Positions 1 to 7,396 of a stretch of DNA of 64,000 bases are shown here, in pieces. A program made the position numbers and the translations under genes. A model generated the notes under the pieces. It saw only the letters and a list, made by a program, of their open reading frames with translations. It was not told the origin of the DNA and made no database searches. Source of the stretch: Paeniglutamicibacter antarcticus (GTDB taxonomy: Bacteria; Actinomycetota; Actinomycetes; Actinomycetales; Micrococcaceae); assembly GCF_900010755.1 (NCBI RefSeq), contig NZ_CZJT01000081.1, forward strand, positions 124,001-188,000. Direction: 5' to 3'. The first letter of the stretch is position 1; each line of letters opens with the position of its first letter.

Positions 1-945
1 TCCTGAGGCTTCGCGGGCTTCCTCGGCCAGGGTGGCCGCGAATGCGGCACGGAAACCGTGCGGCTGGACATCTACGGCATCGGCCGGGACCGGGGTTTGG
101 CCCAGGTAGTCGGCAAGCGCCGGGGATCTGCCGAAGATCGGCAACACGCGTTTGATGGCCTCGAGGCTGCCGCTGCCGCTGAAGGCCTGGTTGAGCAGCA
201 CCAATTGTTCCTCAGTGACACCGAATTCGCGCAGCTCCGCGATGGCTTCAAGGTCCGGTTCGGCCCATTCGCGTTGCAGGAAGTCGGTGGCGTTGCCCGC
301 CGCGGTTCCTGGAATTGCAGTGTTCACGGGTTCCACTGCCACCGACCAGCCATGGCCAAAGCCCGGGTAGCCGTGCAATTTCTTGCCCTGTCCGGCAAAC
401 CAGAAGACCATGGAGAACCGGGGGCCGGTCTGGCTGAGCATGATGGCCGGCAACACGGATTTGGAGAGCATGATTTCGGGCATGTAGCCCTCGTGCACCG
501 CGATATCCGATTCCGGCGTGGAGAAGTACTTCCATGCAGTCTTGGTGACCCCGGAAAACATCACGACTTCTGATTCCTTGAAGGAACCCAAAAGCACCGA
601 ACGCCCATTATGCATTTGCTCCAGTCGCGGATCCTCAACGGGGTCGCCGCTTTCGGCATCCGAACCGTCGAAGTCCGCATACAAGGCGCCGGTGCCGCGC
701 TTGAGCGCAATGGCAAAACCCTCGATTTGCTGGCCAAAACTTGTGTTGCCCAGCTCGTCGGCCATGATGATGAAGCCGTCGGGGCTCACGGCAATGGCCA
801 TCTCCACGACGCTGAGTTCACCCCATGCCACCGGCTTGGCCAGCAGGGCCACCACGTTGCGGGCGCGCAGCAATTCACGGACCCTGTGGTGGGGAACCAG
901 ACCGGTTGCCTCGTCAAAGATCAGAGCCAGGGAGGCGATCAGCAT
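1..945 (-). CDS. Hypothetical protein, C-terminus beyond window
   Basis: An open frame of 315 codons runs from an ATG at 945 to the left edge without a stop, so the C-terminus is missing. It starts 35 bases after the ffh stop on the same strand, with AGGGAGG about 13 bases before the ATG, which suggests co-transcription with ffh. The protein begins MLIASLALIFDE, is fairly acidic, shows no obvious signal peptide or membrane segment, and has a segment rich in Gly and His near residues 190-205 (KLHGYPGFGHGW). I do not recognise the family and assign no function. The frame is credible because it is uninterrupted in a GC-rich region and has codon-position bias like ffh. Confidence 0.7.
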   Translation of the reverse strand, partial: MLIASLALIFDEATGLVPHHRVRELLRARNVVALLAKPVAWGELSVVEMAIAVSPDGFIIMADELGNTSFGQQIEGFAIALKRGTGALYADFDGSDAESGDPVEDPRLEQMHNGRSVLLGSFKESEVVMFSGVTKTAWKYFSTPESDIAVHEGYMPEIMLSKSVLPAIMLSQTGPRFSMVFWFAGQGKKLHGYPGFGHGWSVAVEPVNTAIPGTAAGNATDFLQREWAEPDLEAIAELREFGVTEEQLVLLNQAFSGSGSLEAIKRVLPIFGRSPALADYLGQTPVPADAVDVQPHGFRAAFAATLAEEAREASG

Positions 946-979
946 TTCCGGCTGACCGCCTCCCTGGATTCCCGGGGTG

Positions 980-2533
980 TTACTTGCCAAGGAACTTCTC
1001 AAACCCCTTCGGCAGGTTCATGTCAGCCGGGTTGAAATCCTTGTTCCCGGCACCAAAGGCAGCACCGCTCGGGGCGGCCTTGGCCTTGGCGGCTTCGGCC
1101 GCGGCAAGTTGTGCGGCCTTGGCCGGGTTGCCGAACTTGGCAGGCTTCTTCTTGCCCTTGGCAGCAGCCTTCTTGGCGCCCGCGCGGCCGCCGGGCATGC
1201 CCGGGATCGCACCGCCGGAGGCAAGCTTCTTCATCATCTTCTGGGCTTCGCCGAAACGTTCAAGCATCGAGTTGACCTCGGAGACGTGAACGCCCGAACC
1301 CTTGGCGATACGCGCGCGGCGCGAACCGTTGATGATCTTCGGTGCCACGCGCTCGTGCGGGGTCATCGAGCGGACGATGGCCTCGATGCGGTCCATCTGC
1401 GACTCGTCGAACTGTTCAAGCTGCTGGCGGGAAATCTGTGCCCCGGGCATCATGCCCAGGATCTTCTTCATCGACCCCATCTTGCGGATCTGGGCCATCT
1501 GCATCAGGAAGTCATCGAGCGTGAAGTCTTCCTGGTCCGCGAACTTCTTCGCCATCCGCTCGGCTTCGCCCTTGTCCCAGTTGGCCTCTGCCTGCTCGAT
1601 CAGGGTGAGGATGTCACCCATGTCAAGGATGCGTGAAGCCATGCGGTCCGGGTGGAAGATCTCAAAATCGTCAAGGTTTTCGCCGGTGGAAGCGAACATA
1701 ACAGGCTTGCCGGTCACCGAGGCGACGGACAAGGCGGCGCCGCCGCGGGTATCGCCATCAAGCTTGGTCAGCACCACGCCGGTGACCCCGACGCCGTCGT
1801 TGAATGCCTGGGCGGTGTTGACCGCGTCCTGGCCGATCATGGCATCGATGACGAAGAGGACTTCGTCCGGGTTTACGGCGGCGCGGATGTTCGCTGCCTG
1901 CTCCATCATTTCGGTGTCGATGCCCAGGCGGCCGGCGGTGTCCACGATGACGATGTCGTGCAGCTTGGCACGGGCCTCGGCCACGCCGTCACGGGCCACT
2001 GCCACCGGATCGCCGGTGGCTGCCTCAAACTCGGAGGAGACGCCCGGGTGCGGTGCGTAGACAGGGACGCCGGCACGTTCGCCGTTGACCTGGAGCTGCT
2101 TGACGGCGTTGGGGCGCTGGAGGTCGCAGGCGACCAACAACGGGGTGTGGCCCTGGGCCTTGAGGTGCTTGGCCAGCTTGCCGGCCAGGGTGGTCTTGCC
2201 GGCACCCTGCAGGCCCGCGAGCATGATGACCGTCGGGGCCACCTTGGCAAGGTTCAGCCGGCGGGTCTGCCCGCCGAGGATCGAAACGAGTTCCTCGTTG
2301 ACGATCTTGACGATCTGCTGGCCCGGGTTCAGCGAGGAGGAAACCTCTTCACCCAGGGCGCGTTCCTTGACCTGTGCGGTGAAGGCGCGGACCACCGGGA
2401 CCGCGACGTCGGCGTCGAGCAGGGCACGGCGGATCTCGCGGACTGTGCCGTCAATATCGGCTTCCGTCAACCGGCCCTTGCCGCGAAGGTTCTTGAAGGT
2501 GGATGTCAGGCGATCAGAGAGTGAATTGAACAC
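980..2533 (-). CDS. ffh: Signal recognition particle protein Ffh
   Basis: Ffh is the GTPase of the signal recognition particle: with 4.5S RNA it binds signal sequences of nascent membrane proteins and docks on FtsY. The 517-residue protein has the N domain (about 1-90), then the G domain with GLQGAGKTT (G1), DTAGRL (G3) and TKLDGDTRGG (G4/G5 region), then the methionine-rich M domain (about 300-435, including MKKILGMMPG). The last 80 residues are a low-complexity Ala/Lys/Gly tail, common in actinobacterial Ffh. Its receptor FtsY is encoded at 15278-16474. The start at 2533 gives the standard N-terminus MFNSLSDRL. The gene for 4.5S RNA was not seen here. Confidence 0.98.
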   Translation of the reverse strand: MFNSLSDRLTSTFKNLRGKGRLTEADIDGTVREIRRALLDADVAVPVVRAFTAQVKERALGEEVSSSLNPGQQIVKIVNEELVSILGGQTRRLNLAKVAPTVIMLAGLQGAGKTTLAGKLAKHLKAQGHTPLLVACDLQRPNAVKQLQVNGERAGVPVYAPHPGVSSEFEAATGDPVAVARDGVAEARAKLHDIVIVDTAGRLGIDTEMMEQAANIRAAVNPDEVLFVIDAMIGQDAVNTAQAFNDGVGVTGVVLTKLDGDTRGGAALSVASVTGKPVMFASTGENLDDFEIFHPDRMASRILDMGDILTLIEQAEANWDKGEAERMAKKFADQEDFTLDDFLMQMAQIRKMGSMKKILGMMPGAQISRQQLEQFDESQMDRIEAIVRSMTPHERVAPKIINGSRRARIAKGSGVHVSEVNSMLERFGEAQKMMKKLASGGAIPGMPGGRAGAKKAAAKGKKKPAKFGNPAKAAQLAAAEAAKAKAAPSGAAFGAGNKDFNPADMNLPKGFEKFLGK

Positions 2534-2647
2534 GTGCCGTGCACTTCTTTCGTTGTGGGCTTTAGGCGCGGTCTAACCCGCTGGACTCAACATCCAAGAT
2601 TACCAACTTCATGGCCCTGTTTGTGCCGAACGTGGCAGTCTTAGGGT

Positions 2648-4066
2648 GTGAAACTTGATTCAGGCACCGCAAATGACCTCCCGGTACGCACTCTGTTGAT
2701 CCTCGGAGCCTCCGGCGACCTCACCGGAAGACTCCTGCTCCCGGGCCTTGCGCGCCTGATCGGCTCCGGCCGGGCACCGGGAATCGCACTCGCGGGTGCC
2801 GGGGCTCCGGGGTACTCCCCCGCCCAGTGGGCCGAGCGTGTCACCACGGTTTGTGACGCAGCCATGAAGGACGCCACCGACACCGGCAAGGCCCAACTCC
2901 AGCAGATCGTCACAGGCACCAGCTACACGGCACTGGATGTGACAGTGCCGGGGGAACTGTCAAAACTTGTGGCCTCCTTGGAGGGCCCGGTGGCCCTGTA
3001 CTTCGCCTTGCCACCGGCGGTCAGCCAGAAGGCCTGCGAAATCCTGGAACCCGGTGAGCTTCCGGAAACCACGCTGCTGGTCATGGAGAAGCCCTTCGGC
3101 TCAAACGAGGACTCGGCCCGCGAACTGAACCGCACGCTGATCCGGCTGGTGCCCGAACCGAACATCCACCGCGTTGACCACTTCCTGGGCAAGGGAACCG
3201 TTTTCAACATCCTTGGGCTGCGTTTCGCAAACCGCCTGCTGGAGCCGCTGTTCACCGCCGAACACGTGGAAAAGATCGAAATTTTCTACGACGAGGACCT
3301 GGCACTGGAAGGCCGGGCCGGGTACTACGACCGCGCCGGGGCCCTGCGCGACATGATCCAGTCCCACCTTTTGCAGATCCTTGGCCTGCTGACCATGAAT
3401 GCCCCGGCCACCTTGTATGAACGCGACGTACGCGACCACCTCGGCTCGGTATTGCGCGCCACCGCGTTGGCAGGAACTCCGGAAGATTCAACCCGCCGCG
3501 CCCGCTACACCGCCGGCACCAGCCAGGGGCGCAAGGTGCCCGACTACGCGGCGGAAGCCGGCGTCAGCCCGGAAGCGAAAACCGAAACCCTCGCCGAGAT
3601 CACCTTGCACATCAATAATTCGCGCTGGGCGGGCGTGCCGTTCATCCTGCGCGCCGGCAAGGCGCTGGGCAAGATCCGCAAGGAAGCGATCGTGACCTTC
3701 CGCCCGGTCTCCCACCTGCCCACCGGGTTCAAGGGCACCGATGAACCTACCAAGCTGCGCATCGGGTTCGGCCCGGACACCCTGCAATTGGATTTGGATG
3801 TCAATGGCCCCGGTGATTTGTACACCTTGGACCGGGTCACGCTCGGGGCCGAACTGAACTCCCCCGACCTGTTGCCCTACGGCGAAGTACTGCTTGGGGT
3901 GCTCTCCGGGGACCCGACGCTGTCGGTGCGCGGGGATACCGCCGAGGAATGCTGGCGCATCGTTGACCCGATCCTCGCAGCATGGGCCAATGACGAGGTC
4001 CCGTTGGAGGAATACACCGCCGGTGGAGCGGGGCCCACGGGATGGGAAACCAACTGCCAGCTTTAG
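2648..4066 (+). CDS. Glucose-6-phosphate dehydrogenase family protein
   Basis: Members oxidise glucose 6-phosphate to 6-phosphogluconolactone with NAD(P)+, the first step of the oxidative pentose phosphate pathway. The 472-residue protein has the dinucleotide motif GASGDLTGRL near the N-terminus and the active-site segment RVDHFLGKG at residues 175-183, with Asp177 and His178 at the usual places. The usual segment is RIDHYLGKE, so the last Glu is Gly here; the protein is also slightly shorter than typical Zwf (about 490-515). No opcA, tal or gnd gene is beside it, so it may be a second, divergent copy rather than the main Zwf. The start is GTG with no clear ribosome binding site. It is divergent from ffh with a 114-base gap. 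Confidence 0.88.
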   Translation: MKLDSGTANDLPVRTLLILGASGDLTGRLLLPGLARLIGSGRAPGIALAGAGAPGYSPAQWAERVTTVCDAAMKDATDTGKAQLQQIVTGTSYTALDVTVPGELSKLVASLEGPVALYFALPPAVSQKACEILEPGELPETTLLVMEKPFGSNEDSARELNRTLIRLVPEPNIHRVDHFLGKGTVFNILGLRFANRLLEPLFTAEHVEKIEIFYDEDLALEGRAGYYDRAGALRDMIQSHLLQILGLLTMNAPATLYERDVRDHLGSVLRATALAGTPEDSTRRARYTAGTSQGRKVPDYAAEAGVSPEAKTETLAEITLHINNSRWAGVPFILRAGKALGKIRKEAIVTFRPVSHLPTGFKGTDEPTKLRIGFGPDTLQLDLDVNGPGDLYTLDRVTLGAELNSPDLLPYGEVLLGVLSGDPTLSVRGDTAEECWRIVDPILAAWANDEVPLEEYTAGGAGPTGWETNCQL

Positions 4067-4141
4067 GGCCTGGCCCCTAGGCGGTCCTGTCCCGCGGTCC
4101 GCTTCACCGCAGTGCACCGCGCGGCACGCCTGAACCCGACG

Positions 4142-4561
4142 CTATTTTCTGTGTGCCCGTGCCCGCTGTGCTTCTTCGTCCGGGCCCCAGAGCGGGGTCT
4201 CGGGCAGGCCTCCACGTTTGACCCATTCCTTGTGCCAACGTGGGGTCAGTGCTACCGGCCACCACCAGCGGATGCCAAGTCCCACGGGGATGAAAATCGG
4301 CATCAGGACGTTCCACAGGGCATCCGCGAATGCCAAACGTTCCGCCGACGCGTATATGGCCAGGGCCAGGGCCAGGATCGCCAGTGCCGCCACGCCGAAC
4401 TGCAGTGACGCGTAGTTTCGTTTGGTGAAGATCAACGGCCCCGGTCCCTGGATAGCCCATGAGCGCCAGGCTCCGGTCCAGGCCCGGAAAAACGGTATGG
4501 CCAGGGCTGTGGCGGACGCGGCGATCACCGCCATGAAGACCAGTAGTTCTAGTGAGGTCAT
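4142..4561 (-). CDS. Small predicted membrane protein
   Basis: The ORF encodes 139 residues from an ATG at 4561 (MTSLELLVFMAV). Three hydrophobic segments can be seen at about residues 5-24, 52-72 and 79-98, followed by a charged C-terminal tail that ends in Arg, His and Lys. A longer frame to 4699 exists but its extra residues look like non-coding sequence, so the internal ATG was chosen. It is convergent with the glucose-6-phosphate-dehydrogenase-like gene and lies downstream of the AI-2E family gene after a 275-base gap. I do not recognise a family; by its look it is an inner-membrane protein of unknown role. Confidence 0.6.
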   Translation of the reverse strand: MTSLELLVFMAVIAASATALAIPFFRAWTGAWRSWAIQGPGPLIFTKRNYASLQFGVAALAILALALAIYASAERLAFADALWNVLMPIFIPVGLGIRWWWPVALTPRWHKEWVKRGGLPETPLWGPDEEAQRARAHRK

Positions 4562-4790
4562 GTTTCCGCGCCCCCGCGTTCGCCAAGTGGATGAGAAGTT
4601 GTACTGGAACGTGGTGCCGGGAAGTTGTACCGGGACCGCGCAGCCATACGGCTGCTGGCCAGCTGGATGGACCAACACGTGGTGCCGTCCAGGAGCCAAC
4701 TACGGCCCTCTTCAATCATAAGTTTGCTTGGAACCGGTCAGCGACCAAGAGGCCGGTGCCCGGCAGAAGCGTTGGCGAGAACCGGGCGCG

Positions 4791-4818
4791 CGGGACCTTC
4801 CCGGCGGGACCTTCCCGG
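4791..4818. repeat. Tandem 14-bp palindromic unit, two copies
   Basis: The unit CGGGACCTTCCCGG occurs twice head to tail (4791-4804 and 4805-4818). Each copy can fold into a small GC hairpin. The pair lies 19 bases past the stop of the AI-2E family gene, so it may act as a transcription terminator on the minus strand, though there is no T-run. The rest of the gap 4562-4836 shows nothing else recognisable. Confidence 0.5.
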
Positions 4819-4836
4819 CGGTACCCGACTGCTGCG

Positions 4837-6018
4837 CTAAGCCGAAGATCCGTCAGTTTCCGCAGGAACTTCCGCTGAGGGATCGTCCCGATCCCCGGGC
4901 TGCACGCCATCGTGGCGCCACGGCCGCGCGGCGAGGTACACGGCCATCGAGTTGACCACCGCCACCAGCGGAACCGCGAAGAGCGCACCGGGAATCCCCG
5001 CGATGAAAGTGCCGCCTGCCACGGCAAACACCACCGCCAACGGATGGACCTTGACAGCTGCCCCCATGAACAGCGGCTGCATGACGTGGGCTTCGAGCAG
5101 GTGCACCAGCAACACGCCACCGAGCATGATCAGCGCCTGCACCGGCCCAACGAAGACCAGCGCAATCAACACGGCGAGCGCACCGGTGACAATGGCACCA
5201 ACCACCGGGATGAAGGAACCCAGGAACACGATCATGGCAATGGGAACCACCATGGGCAGTCCCAGGAAAAACGCGAAGAGGCCGATGCCGATTCCGTTCC
5301 CGGCAGCGACCAGGATCTGCACGCGCACAAAACTGGTCAGGGTGTGCCAACCGGCCTTGCCCGCCCCGTCGGCCGAGGCACGTGCACCCCGGGGAAAGAG
5401 GCGCACGGTCCAACCCCAGACGTGCTCACCGTCAATGAGCATGAAGATCATGGCGAAGATCGTCAGCATGGTCCCGGCGAGCAAGTGTTCGGCGGTCTTT
5501 CCCACCACCAGTGCCCCGCTGAAGATGGCGCTGCCGTGGGTTTGGATTTCCTGTCCCAGCTGGGTGATGTAGGCATCGAGTTGCCCGCTGGTGAGCTTGA
5601 GCGGGGAGGTGCTCAAGTAATCTCGGAATTGGGCAAAGGCCTGGCGCCCTCGTTCTTCAACATCCGGCAGTCCGGCACTGATCTGCGACTCGACCAGCAG
5701 CACGATTCCGGAAACCACCGCGACGGCAGCCAGCACGGAGACCAGCACCGCTACCCATTTGGGCCATCCGTGGCTGGTCATCAAGCTGACCAGCGGCTTC
5801 AGGAACGCCGCCAGCAGCAGCGCAATCATAAACGGGATGACAATCTCTTCAAGTTGCACGATGACGTAGATGAGCACCGCCGCCAACAGGACCAGGCCCA
5901 TCACACGCCAAGCCCATTGACCGGCCAAGTCGATGCCCCGCGGAAGCTGCCTGGCTGCCGCGCCGGATGATTCTTCTCCCGCGGCCAGGTCCTTCTCGCG
6001 CTCCGGTCCCGGTTTCAT
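4837..6018 (-). CDS. AI-2E family transporter
   Basis: This is a 393-residue polytopic membrane protein of the AI-2E/PerM/TqsA family, whose members are passive exporters or ion-coupled transporters of diverse small molecules; the substrate cannot be told from sequence. Hydrophobic segments pair near residues 35-85, followed by a large soluble stretch (about 105-190) and then five or so segments to about residue 365, the family layout. The segment VVPIAMIVFLGSFIPVVGAI with conserved Pro and Gly residues is typical. The ATG at 6018 was chosen because AGGAG lies 8 bases before it; an upstream GTG at 6027 directly abuts that site. The C-terminus is acidic. Confidence 0.88.
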   Translation of the reverse strand: MKPGPEREKDLAAGEESSGAAARQLPRGIDLAGQWAWRVMGLVLLAAVLIYVIVQLEEIVIPFMIALLLAAFLKPLVSLMTSHGWPKWVAVLVSVLAAVAVVSGIVLLVESQISAGLPDVEERGRQAFAQFRDYLSTSPLKLTSGQLDAYITQLGQEIQTHGSAIFSGALVVGKTAEHLLAGTMLTIFAMIFMLIDGEHVWGWTVRLFPRGARASADGAGKAGWHTLTSFVRVQILVAAGNGIGIGLFAFFLGLPMVVPIAMIVFLGSFIPVVGAIVTGALAVLIALVFVGPVQALIMLGGVLLVHLLEAHVMQPLFMGAAVKVHPLAVVFAVAGGTFIAGIPGALFAVPLVAVVNSMAVYLAARPWRHDGVQPGDRDDPSAEVPAETDGSSA

Positions 6019-6370
6019 GGAGCACACTCCTTCTAGTTCGTGGAGCTCGGCCCCCTACCGGATGCGTGGTGAGCCGTGCCGGCAACCGTGCTGGAACCGA
6101 ATGTACCCCTGGGCCCCAACAAATAACCACAAACGTCGCGAAAATCCTTCGTCCCCCATGAAACCGCACCAAGGGCTGCCGGCGAACCGGCAACGCGGGG
6201 TCATAAACCTGTCAACAGTCTGATACCGGGCGCGCCAGTGTTGGGCAGTGGACCAGTCAAGGAATACGGTAGGAAGAAGTTTTATTCCAGTTCTGCCGGC
6301 ACCTTGGGGCGAACGACCGTTTTCTGTTCGTCCGTCAGCGGGACGACAACCCATAGTTAGAGGCTCGATT
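6019..6370. other. Intergenic region between AI-2E gene and oleA
   Basis: This 352-base divergent gap holds the ribosome binding sites of both flanking genes and should hold their promoters. I see no convincing -35/-10 pair, no RNA gene and no long inverted repeat. A frame open from 6248 is in phase with oleA, but its first 41 residues do not look like OleA protein. Confidence 0.4.
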
Positions 6371-7396
6371 TTGAACGGCAATGCAACGTTTCGCCACCAC
6401 AACTCGGCACTTCTTGGCATCGCCAGCGTGCAGGCACCGGTGGTGATGAGCTCGGCGGAGTTCGACGAACGGCTGGCCCCCAGCCTCAAACGCCTGAGAC
6501 TCTCACGCAAGCTTCTGGAACGTGTGGCGGGAGTCGTGGAACGCAGGTGGTGGAGCGAGGGCACCGAATTCGATGATGCTGCGGTTGAAGCCGGCGGAAA
6601 GGCCATGGCCGAGGCCGGCATCGAACCGGGACAGATCGGCCTGCTGATCAACACCTCGGTGACCCGCCGCAACCTTGAGCCTTCGGTGGCGTCCAAGGTG
6701 CACCATGACCTGGGGTTGCCGTCCTCCGCCATGAACTTCGACGTGGCCAACGCGTGCCTGGGGTTTGTCAACGGCATGACACTTGCAGCGAACATGATCG
6801 ACTCCGGGCAGATCAAATACGCGCTGGTGGTGGCCGGCGAGGACGCCCAGCCCACTCAGGAGCAGACGTTCCTGCGGCTCAATGCCGAGAACTCGACCCG
6901 TGAAGACTACCTGCGCGAGTTCGCCACGCTGACCCTCGGTTCGGGCGCGGCGGCCGCGGTGATCGGCCCCGCCGATGCACACCCCGGCGCCCACCGCATC
7001 ATCGGCGGGGTCTCCCGGGCCGGGACCGAACACCACGGCTTGTGTGTCGGCGGACCCTCGGGGATGTACACGGACACCAAGGGCCTGCTGGATAACGGGC
7101 TGGAACTGGTGGTCAATGCGTGGGACGAGGCACACCGCTCCGGCTGGAACTGGCGTTCCATGGACCGCTACGTCACCCACCAGGTCTCCAACTCCTACAC
7201 CAATGCCATCATCAAGGCCGTGGGACTGGTCCGGGATCGGGTGCCGATCACGTTCCCCAAGTGGGGCAACGTGGGGCCCGCCTCGCTGCCCATGACGCTT
7301 TCCCAGGAAGCCAAGTCCCTGAAACCCGGTGACCGGGTGTTGTGCATGGGCGTGGGTTCCGGGCTGAACACGGCAATGATGGAGATTGCCTGGTGA
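6371..7396 (+). CDS. oleA: OleA, acyl-CoA head-to-head condensing thiolase
   Basis: OleA joins two fatty acyl-CoA chains by a non-decarboxylative Claisen condensation to a 2-alkyl-3-keto acid, the first step of long-chain alkene synthesis. The 341-residue protein has the FabH-like thiolase fold: Cys129 in the segment NACLGF is the expected nucleophile, His in THQVSNSY and Asn in KWGNVGP complete the triad, and Glu103 in NLEPS may be the extra OleA base. The TTG at 6371 was chosen because AGAGG lies 7 bases before it and the protein then has the length of Micrococcus OleA; the open frame extends upstream to 6248. Its stop overlaps the start of oleBC. Confidence 0.93.
   Translation: MNGNATFRHHNSALLGIASVQAPVVMSSAEFDERLAPSLKRLRLSRKLLERVAGVVERRWWSEGTEFDDAAVEAGGKAMAEAGIEPGQIGLLINTSVTRRNLEPSVASKVHHDLGLPSSAMNFDVANACLGFVNGMTLAANMIDSGQIKYALVVAGEDAQPTQEQTFLRLNAENSTREDYLREFATLTLGSGAAAAVIGPADAHPGAHRIIGGVSRAGTEHHGLCVGGPSGMYTDTKGLLDNGLELVVNAWDEAHRSGWNWRSMDRYVTHQVSNSYTNAIIKAVGLVRDRVPITFPKWGNVGPASLPMTLSQEAKSLKPGDRVLCMGVGSGLNTAMMEIAW

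Noticed and set aside
1652-2524. 290-codon open frame on the plus strand opposite ffh
   Set aside because: Antisense shadow of ffh with no recognisable domain or start signal.
4912-5970. 352-codon open frame on the plus strand opposite the AI-2E family gene
   Set aside because: Shadow frame with His/Gln/Asp-rich low-quality protein; the minus strand shows a clear membrane protein family.
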